Translations under genes and position numbers: made by a program
Source: JBEKYD01 sp049509915
GTDB taxonomy: Bacteria; Acidobacteriota; Terriglobia; Bryobacterales; Bryobacteraceae
Assembly: GCA_049509915.1 (NCBI GenBank)
Contig: JBEKZL010000383.1
Location: forward strand, 1 to 5,727
Direction of reading: 5' to 3'
Length of the DNA: 5,727 nucleotides
Notes under the pieces: model-generated
What the model was told of the DNA's origin: nothing
Seen by the model: only the letters and a program-made list of their open reading frames with translations
The model's database searches: none
Shown: one piece after another, positions 1 to 5,726 of the stretch
Numbering within the stretch: the stretch's first letter is position 1
Layout of the letters: each line of letters starts with the position of its first letter

Positions 1-714
1 CGCGCCAGCCTGGACACGCTGAAGGACCTGAACGAAGAACACCTGGCGCAAACCGGCGACGTGGAGATCGCTTCGCGGATCGCCTCCTACGAGCTGGCGT
101 TTCGCATGCAAGCCGCGGCGCCGGATCTGCTCGACTTTTCCAAGGAATCGCCCGACACGCTCGCCATGTACGGCATAAAGGACCAACCCGGCTCGCAGTT
201 CGCCGTGAATTGCCTGCTGGCGCGCCGCATGGTGGAGCGGGGCGTCCGGTTCGTCATGCTGACCCACGCCAGTTGGGACGATCACACCGACCTGAATCGC
301 AAGCTCAAGAAGAATTGCGACCTGGCCGACCAACCCACCGCGGCCTTGATCCGCGACCTGAAGCAGCGCGGCTTGCTGGAGAACACGCTGCTGGTGTGGG
401 GCGGGGAATTCGGGCGGACGCCGATGGTAGAAATTCGCGATCCGCGCGACGTCAACAATGCCGGCCGCGATCACCACCCCCTTGCCTACAGCCTGTTCCT
501 GGCCGGCGGCGGCATCAAGGGCGGGCAGGTGATCGGCAAGACGGACGACCTCTGCATGAACATCGTGGAAGACAAGGTTCATGTCCATGACCTGCAGGCC
601 ACCATCCTTCACTGCCTGGGACTGGAGCACACGCGCCTGACCTATCGCCACATGGGCCGCGATTTCCGGCTGACGGACGTCAGCGGGCAGGTGGTGGAGA
701 AGATGTTGGCGTAG
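1..714 (+). CDS. DUF1501 family protein, C-terminal part (5' end outside window)
   Basis: The frame is open from the first base and stops with TAG at 712-714, giving 237 visible residues; the true start lies upstream of the window. The protein matches the C-terminal half of DUF1501 proteins, a family related to the alkaline phosphatase/sulfatase fold and usually exported through a Tat signal. Visible family features are ASWDDH (about nt 268-285), the strongly conserved GGEFGRTP (400-423), GRDHHP (463-480), a glycine-rich LAGGGIKGGQVIG segment, and the closing HDLQATILHCLGL...T.R..GRDFRLTDV region. The D/H-rich motifs fall where metal ligands would lie in that superfamily, but the reaction of DUF1501 proteins is not established. 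In Acidobacteria and Planctomycetes they commonly sit beside DUF1549/DUF1553 cytochrome-type genes; that partner would be upstream, unseen. It converges on the minus-strand genes that follow. The family call is firm; the function is unknown. Confidence 0.93.
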   Translation, partial: RASLDTLKDLNEEHLAQTGDVEIASRIASYELAFRMQAAAPDLLDFSKESPDTLAMYGIKDQPGSQFAVNCLLARRMVERGVRFVMLTHASWDDHTDLNRKLKKNCDLADQPTAALIRDLKQRGLLENTLLVWGGEFGRTPMVEIRDPRDVNNAGRDHHPLAYSLFLAGGGIKGGQVIGKTDDLCMNIVEDKVHVHDLQATILHCLGLEHTRLTYRHMGRDFRLTDVSGQVVEKMLA

Positions 715-732
715 CCAGGCCGCGACACGAGT

Positions 733-802
733 GCAACCGCTCCCTGACGGCCGCGGCTCGGTATCGCGCCTTTCCGAGCCGCGACCGTGAGGGAGCGGTT
801 GC
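733..802. repeat. Large palindromic repeat (29-base arms), REP/MITE-like
   Basis: Left arm 733-761 and right arm 774-802 are reverse complements over 29 bases with two mismatches, separated by a 12-base spacer (762-773). The left arm begins GCAACCGCTCCCTGACGG and the right arm ends GAGGGAGCGGTTGC. A further CCAGGC (715-720) can pair with GCCTGG (801-806) across an unpaired stretch. It lies between two convergent genes and starts 18 bases after the DUF1501 stop. No T-run follows either arm, so it is not a classical intrinsic terminator, though a stem this long could still block or stabilise both transcripts. Its shape and position fit a dispersed extragenic palindrome of the REP kind. I recall similar sequences as abundant in Solibacter-type genomes, but that is memory and not a search. 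Confidence 0.8.
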
Positions 803-834
803 CTGGAAATACGGTGGCGAACGCCTTCGGCGAG

Positions 835-1044
835 CTACCTCTCCGGCTTCTTCGACCGCCTCCGCAACAGCGCGTCGTCACCGGCCGGAGAGGGATGCAT
901 CGGAGTTGGAGGCCCACCGCCGCGGAACATGTCGATCGCTTCGATAATCTCCTCCGCCACGCGGTGACGGTTGAGGACAAGAAGCGTGACACCGGCGGCG
1001 AGAACGAAAACCCAAACCCAGATGCTGGCGTCGATGTTCCCCAT
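835..1044 (-). CDS. Small single-pass membrane protein, unknown function
   Basis: This 69-residue product starts with ATG at 1044, 7 bases after the stop of the oxidoreductase gene, so the two are probably co-transcribed. A GGAG (1055-1058) overlapping the end of the upstream gene, and an AGGG closer in, give plausible ribosome binding. Residues 8-24 (IWVWVFVLAAGVTLLVL) form one hydrophobic membrane segment. A short helical stretch follows (about 25-40, RHRVAEEIIEAIDMF), then an ordered-looking proline/glycine motif, FRGGGPPTPMHP (40-51), and a basic end (LLRRRSKKPER). The overall plan, a short N-terminus, one membrane helix, an amphipathic helix and a charged tail, recalls TatA-type proteins, but the TatA FG hinge motif is absent and I do not assign it there. 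The close spacing, ribosome site and membrane helix support a real gene; the function is not recognisable. Confidence 0.65.
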   Translation of the reverse strand: MGNIDASIWVWVFVLAAGVTLLVLNRHRVAEEIIEAIDMFRGGGPPTPMHPSPAGDDALLRRRSKKPER

Positions 1045-1051
1045 GTTTTCC

Positions 1052-2464
1052 CTACTCCGTCTTTCTGACGCTCTCCGCGCTGGTCCCCATCTTCTCCATC
1101 TCGTTGAAGTACACCTTGCGGCCCTCGTCCATGGCGAGATTCGACAGGATCACGGCCACCGAATCGGCCAGACCTTTTTCCAGGTCGGCGCGCGGGTGCT
1201 TGCCGGTGCGGCAGCTCTCGAAGAAGCCCTCCAGCTCCACGTCCACCGGGTTGCGGTTTTCTTCCTGTTCGAACACGCCCTTGGAATACAGCCAGCGGCG
1301 GGCGAATTTGACTTCGCGATCAAGGAAGTTTTCCTTGCCGGTCATCTGCAAATCGCCGGTCATGATGGGGTAGGGCCCGTTGGCGCCGCCGGTGGCGACC
1401 ATGGTCGCGCCGGCATCGAAGGGCGTGGTCTTCTTGGCGGCCGGAGTCACCGTAGTGGTCTTCGGCGGCTCGCGATACCACCAGGCAACCGGCATGTGGA
1501 CGTCGTCGCCCACGGTGATTTCTACCGTTCCCTCGGTGCCCATGATGATCTCGCCCATTTCCGGCCGCTGCCCGTTGAAATAGGGCAGGAACTGGTTGGT
1601 GCTGATGGACGAATACGTCATCTTCTGGCCGTTCGGATACCGGTAGATCAACTGGATGTTGTCGTACACGTCGCGGCCGTCCTTCAATATATCCAGGCTG
1701 CCCAGGCCCATTACGAACTCCGGCGAGGAGCCGAACATCCAGTCGGAAATATCCACCTGGTGGGAAGTCAGCTCGGCGGTTAGGCCGCCGGAAAACTGGC
1801 GGTAGAGGCGCCAGTTCTCGATGTTGGAAGGGCCGCCCGGCTTCATGGTCCACAGCGAGCTGGGCTTGTTGATCATGTTGCGGTGCCACTGCGCGTGGAT
1901 GTGGTGTACGTTGCCTAGCACGCCCGAGTCCACCATGTTCTTCACGGTCTGATAGAAGGCGCTGTAGCGGCGCTGCAGACCGGTCTGGAGAATCTGCTTG
2001 GGGCGATCGTTGGCCAGGGCGCGCAGGCTGTGTACCTCATCCGGCTTGAATACCAGGCACTTTTCGCAGAACACGTGGCGGCCGCTGAGCAGCGCGTCGC
2101 GGGTGATAGGGTAGTGAACGTAGAGCGGCGTGATGACGAATACCGCGTCGATGTCCTTGCGGTCCAGCAGCTCGTGGTAGTCCTTATAGGTTTGCGGACT
2201 GTTGCCGATGGTTTGCACGCCGCGGTCGAGCGCCACCTGGCGGATGTCGCAAAGGGCGACGCAACGGCCACTATCGATATTTTTCAGATGTTTGAGGAGA
2301 TAACTGCCACGGCTGCCGGTGCCGATCATGCCATATTGCACCTGGCTGTTGGCGGCCCTGACCTTCTGAATGGCCGGGGCGCCTTCGATGGCTGCGGCCA
2401 CCGCCGTAACCGCTCCCGCGGTCTTCAATAAATCGCGTCGAGAAAGGTCGTTTTCCTGCGCCAT
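1052..2464 (-). CDS. Tat-exported Gfo/Idh/MocA family oxidoreductase
   Basis: This 470-residue protein belongs to the Gfo/Idh/MocA family of NAD(P)-dependent dehydrogenases, which act on sugars, inositols and related polyols. A Tat signal is clear: SRRDLLKTA (8-16) followed by an alanine-rich stretch to about residue 38. The Rossmann domain starts at QYGMIGTGSRG, with the nucleotide-binding glycines at 48, 50 and 53. The family's EKP motif appears as CEKC (133-136), keeping the lysine (135) expected to be catalytic. The substrate-side motif GGLTAELTSHQVD (226-238) supplies His235 and Asp238. A Thr/Lys/Pro-rich insertion lies near 333-350. The length exceeds a plain family member mainly because of the signal and this insertion. 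Start: ATG at 2464 has a GAGGT six bases upstream. Substrate and direction cannot be read from the sequence. The small membrane protein follows in the same transcript, and the DUF1501 gene converges from the left. Confidence 0.95.
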   Translation of the reverse strand: MAQENDLSRRDLLKTAGAVTAVAAAIEGAPAIQKVRAANSQVQYGMIGTGSRGSYLLKHLKNIDSGRCVALCDIRQVALDRGVQTIGNSPQTYKDYHELLDRKDIDAVFVITPLYVHYPITRDALLSGRHVFCEKCLVFKPDEVHSLRALANDRPKQILQTGLQRRYSAFYQTVKNMVDSGVLGNVHHIHAQWHRNMINKPSSLWTMKPGGPSNIENWRLYRQFSGGLTAELTSHQVDISDWMFGSSPEFVMGLGSLDILKDGRDVYDNIQLIYRYPNGQKMTYSSISTNQFLPYFNGQRPEMGEIIMGTEGTVEITVGDDVHMPVAWWYREPPKTTTVTPAAKKTTPFDAGATMVATGGANGPYPIMTGDLQMTGKENFLDREVKFARRWLYSKGVFEQEENRNPVDVELEGFFESCRTGKHPRADLEKGLADSVAVILSNLAMDEGRKVYFNEMEKMGTSAESVRKTE

Positions 2465-2495
2465 GGAGGCACCTCAAATGTTGGAATTTGCTCCG

Positions 2496-2504
2496 ATTGT
2501 AGCA
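2496..2504 (-). promoter_or_regulatory. Extended -10 promoter for the oxidoreductase gene
   Basis: On the minus strand the sequence reads TGCTACAAT, an extended -10 element with a TACAAT hexamer (one base off TATAAT) at 2501-2496. No good TTGACA-like -35 is present at 16-18 bases further upstream, which is tolerated with an extended -10. A start near 2489 would give a leader of about 25 bases containing the GAGGT ribosome site. This was identified by eye only. Confidence 0.45.
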
Positions 2505-2901
2505 TGGCCGATTGGGAGGCTTGCTCAGCGGCAGGCGGCAACTTCTGGTCTTGGCCGGCCACGAGAGTCTCCTCCAGCTAGATCTGTAGCATCCGAGCCA
2601 GGGGCCGGAGTTGCTGAATTCGAGGCCCTCCTGCACCCAGCGGAGGCCGGCGGACTCCGCCCGCAAGGCACGTCTTGCGGGTCTGCTGCCCATTACAACT
2701 TGAGATTCTCCTGAGGGACCTTCATGGCGACGACGTGGTCCGTGCATTGCGGCGAACACCGCCGGGAACGGATTTGAGCGATCCCGGGAAGAGAGCCAAA
2801 GGAACCAACAGGAAAAGGCGAATGACACCGCGGGCCAAGGGGCGCCCCTCACCTGCAAGTCGCCGTTGGCCGCATTGAAGTCTATGGCGCCGCATCGGAC
2901 G
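2505..2901. other. Gene-free intergenic stretch with clustered hairpins
   Basis: No frame here looks like a recognisable protein; the open frames lack family motifs or are tails of frames that overlap real genes. The stretch has several short inverted repeats: GCGGAG/CTCCGC (2640-2645 and 2655-2660), an 8-base perfect stem CCCGCAAG/CTTGCGGG (2660-2667 and 2674-2681), CGGCG/CGCCG (2750-2754 and 2760-2764), CCGGGA/TCCCGG (2762-2767 and 2782-2787), and a perfect 12-base palindrome AGGGGCGCCCCT (2838-2849). None is followed by a T-run, so no classical terminator is evident for the cohesin-like gene that ends at 2902. Possible meanings are a long structured 3' tail, a small RNA, or decayed coding sequence. 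I cannot choose between them. Confidence 0.4.
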
Positions 2902-3480
2902 TCAGGAGGAGGCCGATCCAAATGGCCGCAGTCTAAGAAACGCGAAAAGCCCGACCACGCCCGCCGCGAGCAGCAGACCGGCCCCCGGCTCGGGAACGCT
3001 GCCGGCCGAGACGGTGACTGTCGAACCGGCTGTGGCCTCAGTCAGCCCCTGCCCAAACGAATTGAGGGCAATCAGGTTGAAAACCTGCACCCCGCTCGCC
3101 CGGGCGGTCAGTGCCTGAAACGTTACATCCAGCAAATCGCCGCTGCCGTTTACCCCGGACACGGCACCGTTGAGGATGTCGGCGTTGGCGGTAATTGAGC
3201 CACCCACATTGTCGATCGTCCCTGGCACGAAGATCGTTGGCCCTCCGGTCCCAAGAAACGCGCCTTCCGTCACTGACGTGGCCTCTAGAACGCTCGGGTC
3301 GAATCCGAGGTCGAACTGGTAGCCATACAGATCGGATGCCCCGGAGATATCGACACTCAACGTAAAGCTTTGGCCAACTGTCACTGTCGGGGCGGCGGGC
3401 TGCACCGATATCGTGCCCGCCAACAATGAAGTCGAAGCGGCGACTAACCAAAAAACCGAGGTGACTTGTCTTGTCCGCAT
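2902..3480 (-). CDS. Secreted cohesin-like protein with PEP-CTERM sorting signal
   Basis: This 192-residue protein starts with ATG at 3480, preceded by GGGAG nine bases upstream. Residues 1 to about 21 form an export signal (basic MRTR start, hydrophobic core, LLAG end). Residues 24-158 resemble a cohesin domain: VGQSFTLSVDISGASDLYGY followed by QFDLGFDPSVLEATSVTEG, then glycine-rich turns, and SGDLLDVTFQAL before a last strand. The C-terminus is a PEP-CTERM signal: VPEP at 162-165, a membrane helix of about 167-182, then a basic cluster (RLRP). In known systems an exosortase recognises such tails and processes or anchors the protein at the envelope; no exosortase gene is in this window. The gene lies 29 bases downstream of the dockerin gene on the same strand, which suggests one operon and a cohesin-dockerin partnership. 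Cohesin-like folds also occur in PEP-CTERM proteins with no known dockerin partner, so binding is inferred. Confidence 0.9.
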   Translation of the reverse strand: MRTRQVTSVFWLVAASTSLLAGTISVQPAAPTVTVGQSFTLSVDISGASDLYGYQFDLGFDPSVLEATSVTEGAFLGTGGPTIFVPGTIDNVGGSITANADILNGAVSGVNGSGDLLDVTFQALTARASGVQVFNLIALNSFGQGLTEATAGSTVTVSAGSVPEPGAGLLLAAGVVGLFAFLRLRPFGSASS

Positions 3481-3509
3481 ACGTTTTTTCTCCCGTCTTT
3501 TTTGCGTGG

Positions 3510-5393
3510 CTAATGACAGACTGTACCAGAGGCCAACTGCCGGCTGACGATAAACAGATCCAGGATATTGACCGTTCCGTCGTTATTGAGATCGGCGGCG
3601 ACGTTGAAGCCCGGTTGACCGGTATGCGTGCCGAAGCTGTTTTTGACGATTGAAACGTCCGCGCAATTGACTACGCCGTCTCCGTTAACGTCGCCCAGCA
3701 CGCTGCCGGTGGACAGATACGCCACGACCGTGGAGAAGGTCACAACGTTATTGAATGTGGCGCTCAGCCCACCAGCATTAACGGTACCGAGCACGGGCTG
3801 GCCAGAGGCGTTCATCGCCGGAGCGAGGCCGATGATGGGGTCTATGTGGTAGAGGCTAAGCTGCGCGCCGGGAGTCATGGGAGTCAATAGCGGAAGCACA
3901 ATGGTTATGCCCGGCGCCGGGATGGGTTCCGTCAGATCCGGAGAGAACGACAGGTTCTCGAAGTACGTGCCGGGCATCGTGAATCCGCGCGGCGTGGGCA
4001 CGGAAAGCGGGCTGGCGAAAACATCGATCGAGACCGTTGTAGGGGACGAGACCAGCCCCGGCGGGAAGGTAACGGAAGCGCGTGACCCGAACGCACTGTC
4101 GTCCACCGTGCCGCCTGCGGGTCCAATAGTGCCGTCGGGTATGAGAGAAGGATACTCTATCACGATATTGGACGGAAATCCCAGCTCCTGGAGCTGCGTA
4201 GGGTTATAGTACACATAGTTGCCCACCGCGTCGTACAAATATAGGTAGAGCAAGTTCCAGGTACCCTGCTCGCTGAATTGGGGCCATTGCGCGGTCAGTT
4301 GCCAGGTGCCCGCCAGAGGCGTTCCGGCGATGGGAGCGGGGTAGATATAGCCATAAGCGTACACGTTCTGGTTGCCCGAAGGACTCTGGAAGTATGCGTA
4401 CGTACCGATGTAAGTGTTGTTGAAGAGGCCGAGGTAAACGCCCGAAATGTCGTCGGAGGCCGAGAGCGTGACCGTAACGTTCTGGCTGGACGCAGAGGTG
4501 TCGACGACCGAGGGAGCGAAGCTGAGGCCGGTGAGCCTTGGGGGGGTCACGTCCGCCGGCACCGATGTGTCGGCGAGGACAGGGCTGATGCCCATGGCGG
4601 CTAACTGAGCCGCCGTCAGATAAACACGGTTAGTGTCGGCGTCGTAGAGGGCGACCTCGGTGAACATCCAATCGCCCCCGGAGTACTGGGGCATTGTCAG
4701 GGTCGCTTGCCAGACACCGTTTTGGGCGGTACCTGACACCAGCGTGAAGTTGCTGGACGACAACTCTAGACTGGCGTCGCCTCCGCCGGTTCGCGACAAG
4801 AGCGCAAAACTATCCGAGCTATTCGAGAAAGATACGCCCGATTGACTGTCAGCAACCTGAAGACTGACCGTAATGCTCTGCGGCCCCGCGGAAGTGTTGA
4901 TCGTGGAGGGCGAGAAAGACGCACCGAGCAAGGTCGGCGGCGTCGTATCGGGGTTCGAATCGACTACGGTCAATGTCCCCGGAAAGCCTAGGCTCACAAG
5001 GGTAGCGGACTGCAACTGGACGGAGTTGCCGGCGTTGTCTTGCAGATAGACATAAGCGGTCCATACGCCAGGTTCCGCAAACAGGGGAAATGCGACTGCC
5101 GCCTGATACCCGCCGTTGAGGTCGCCGCCTGATGTTCTCGTGAAGAACGCGTATTCGAACTGACCTGAAGGGCTTGTAAAGTATATGTAGCCGTAGTTTA
5201 CGCCAGACAGGTCGTCGGTAATCGTCGCGTTAACCGTCAAATTCTGCGCGGCGGCTGATACGTTGACGCTGGCGGCGCCGAAGGATAGAGCGACCAGGGT
5301 TGGGGGAGTCGTATCATCCGACTGGGCCATTGAAAGCGTTTGCGACGCGGCAAACGCAGCGACCGTAATGAAGAGGCGAAGGTTATTCCGCAC
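3510..5393 (-). CDS. Secreted multi-module protein with C-terminal type I dockerin
   Basis: Read from GTG at 5393 the product is 627 residues. Residues 1-24 form a signal peptide (basic RNNLR, hydrophobic core, SMAQ end). Three related beta-rich modules follow (about 27-146, 149-279, 281-415), each opening with a TPPxL...SF...V...S...Q...TV pattern and a D.SGV turn. Residues 418-562 resemble a ZU5-like region (IGPAGGTV..., then VTFPPGLVSSPTTVSI). Residues 566-620 are a dockerin with two calcium-binding loops, DVNGDGVVNCAD and DLNNDGTVNILD, keeping D/N/D/D ligands at positions 1, 3, 5 and 12. No catalytic domain is recognisable, so a structural or binding role outside the cell is more likely than an enzyme. 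The same frame extends to an ATG at 5513, but that adds a lysine-rich 40-residue segment ahead of the signal peptide; the GTG has an excellent ribosome site and is preferred. The cohesin-like gene follows in the same orientation. Confidence 0.93.
   Translation of the reverse strand: MRNNLRLFITVAAFAASQTLSMAQSDDTTPPTLVALSFGAASVNVSAAAQNLTVNATITDDLSGVNYGYIYFTSPSGQFEYAFFTRTSGGDLNGGYQAAVAFPLFAEPGVWTAYVYLQDNAGNSVQLQSATLVSLGFPGTLTVVDSNPDTTPPTLLGASFSPSTINTSAGPQSITVSLQVADSQSGVSFSNSSDSFALLSRTGGGDASLELSSSNFTLVSGTAQNGVWQATLTMPQYSGGDWMFTEVALYDADTNRVYLTAAQLAAMGISPVLADTSVPADVTPPRLTGLSFAPSVVDTSASSQNVTVTLSASDDISGVYLGLFNNTYIGTYAYFQSPSGNQNVYAYGYIYPAPIAGTPLAGTWQLTAQWPQFSEQGTWNLLYLYLYDAVGNYVYYNPTQLQELGFPSNIVIEYPSLIPDGTIGPAGGTVDDSAFGSRASVTFPPGLVSSPTTVSIDVFASPLSVPTPRGFTMPGTYFENLSFSPDLTEPIPAPGITIVLPLLTPMTPGAQLSLYHIDPIIGLAPAMNASGQPVLGTVNAGGLSATFNNVVTFSTVVAYLSTGSVLGDVNGDGVVNCADVSIVKNSFGTHTGQPGFNVAADLNNDGTVNILDLFIVSRQLASGTVCH
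4149..5315 (-). repeat. Three tandem protein modules of about 120-135 residues
   Basis: Inside the dockerin protein three consecutive modules cover about 5315-4956, 4949-4557 and 4553-4149. Each begins DTTPP or DVTPP, then an L.. SF.P..V.TSA..Q..TV pattern, a D..SGV turn, a W-containing strand (GVWTAYVYL, GVWQATLTM, GTWQLTAQW) and a closing YD or QDN segment followed by LxxLGFP or LAAMGIS. The similarity is at protein level and diverged, so the duplications are old. The pattern fits Ig-like or other beta-sandwich modules common in extracellular proteins; the precise family was not identified. Confidence 0.75.
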
Positions 5394-5401
5394 TGCTGCA
5401 C

Positions 5402-5407
5402 ACCTCC
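5402..5407 (-). promoter_or_regulatory. Ribosome binding site that fixes the GTG start of the dockerin gene
   Basis: On the minus strand the sequence GGGAGGTG contains a perfect GGAGGT, eight bases before GTG at 5393. The following residues RNNLRLFITVAAFAAS make a standard signal peptide directly from this start. This supports GTG at 5393 over the in-frame ATG at 5513. Confidence 0.8.
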
Positions 5408-5427
5408 CTGGATGTAATCCGGCTGTA

Positions 5428-5433
5428 ACTATA
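5428..5433 (-). promoter_or_regulatory. Possible -10 element of the dockerin/cohesin operon
   Basis: The minus strand reads TATAGT here, one base off the consensus, about 34 bases before the GTG start. No convincing -35 is visible at the usual distance. Transcription from near 5421 would leave the upstream ATG at 5513 out of the message, in agreement with the preferred start. Identified by eye; other sites remain possible. Confidence 0.35.
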
Positions 5434-5624
5434 CACCTAACCGCCTTACTTTGATCCTCCGATTTGCGTTTTTTTCGGGAGGGGTTTTCTTCAGTTTTCT
5501 TCTTCCCCTGCAAGGGGTAGTTCGCCCGTCGAAAATGTCCACTATCGCAGGTGCGTCCTAGATGTTTCCGCTAACCGACGTTACGTCCACGCAACAGCCG
5601 AAAAAGGGTTAGCCCCAATACTGT
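5434..5624. other. Upstream region of the dockerin gene, no clear gene
   Basis: This stretch holds purine-rich sequence on the minus strand (lysine-rich if read as the 5513 extension), a small hairpin CCCCT-GCA-AGGGG (5505-5517), and the left arm of a long inverted repeat at 5582. I see no protein-coding frame with recognisable content. It presumably carries upstream control sequence for the operon and the 3' end of whatever precedes it. Confidence 0.4.
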
Positions 5625-5692
5625 TCACTTAACAATCCTGATACGCTTGGATATGTCGATGCGATGGGTGCGCATCGGCTTGCGTGGGCGTA
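5582..5692. repeat. Long imperfect inverted repeat, possible structured RNA
   Basis: TACGTCCACGCAA (5582-5594) pairs with TTGCGTGGGCGTA (5680-5692): 12 of 13 bases complementary, and the odd one is a G-U pair in plus-strand RNA. After a two-base bulge, GCCGA (5597-5601) continues pairing with 5675-5679, giving about 18 pairs. Inside it CGATGCG/CGCATCG (5657-5663 and 5671-5677) forms a separate 7-base stem that shares bases with the outer stem, so the two folds compete. Role unknown. Confidence 0.45.
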
Positions 5693-5726
5693 GAGGGTAG
5701 TTACTCGTCTTGCGCTTCACGCCGCG
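5625..5726 (-). CDS. Possible C-terminal end of an upstream minus-strand gene
   Basis: One minus-strand frame is open from the window edge to TGA at 5627-5625, giving 33 visible residues rich in arginine and lysine (it includes PLRPRKPMRTHRIDISKRI and ends RIVK). Third codon positions are mostly G or C, as in the real genes here, which mildly favours coding. If real, it is the tail of a gene reading into the dockerin operon from the right. The basic composition would suit a nucleic-acid-binding protein, but 33 residues do not allow a family call. In another minus frame the edge sequence stops at 5701-5703, so the alternative is only eight codons. Confidence 0.3.
   Translation of the reverse strand, partial: RGVKRKTSNYPLRPRKPMRTHRIDISKRIRIVK

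Noticed and set aside
733..802. Palindrome as a standard intrinsic terminator
   Set aside because: There is no T-run after either arm, and the arms are much longer than needed; a repeat element is the better label, though an effect on transcript ends is possible.
642..992. Minus-strand open frame running through the palindrome
   Set aside because: Its middle is merely the translated inverted repeat (NRSLTVAA...RQGAVA), and it overlaps both the DUF1501 end and the better-supported small membrane protein.
971..1783. Long plus-strand open frame of 270 codons antisense to the oxidoreductase
   Set aside because: It is a mirror of the GC-biased codon use of the oxidoreductase gene, has histidine/alanine/valine-rich content without domain motifs, and lies opposite a gene with clear family signatures.
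2271..2921. Minus-strand open frame of 216 codons across the intergenic gap
   Set aside because: It overlaps both the oxidoreductase N-terminus and the cohesin-like C-terminus in a different frame, has Arg/Ser/Pro-rich content and no recognisable motif. I could not identify a decayed gene in any of the three frames.
3877..4209. Plus-strand open frame of 110 codons opposite the ZU5-like region
   Set aside because: It is antisense to a well-supported gene, with no ribosome site of note or recognisable domain.
5457..5481. CCTCCGA ... TCGGGAGG stem with a T-run in its loop
   Set aside because: The stem needs a bulge and the T-run sits inside the loop rather than after the stem, so it does not make a terminator; it also contains the start-proximal leader sequence.
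5521..5550. GAAAATGTCCACTAT resembling the end of some insertion sequences (IS21-like)
   Set aside because: The likeness is to a short motif from memory. No transposase, no matching second end and no target duplication can be seen in the window.
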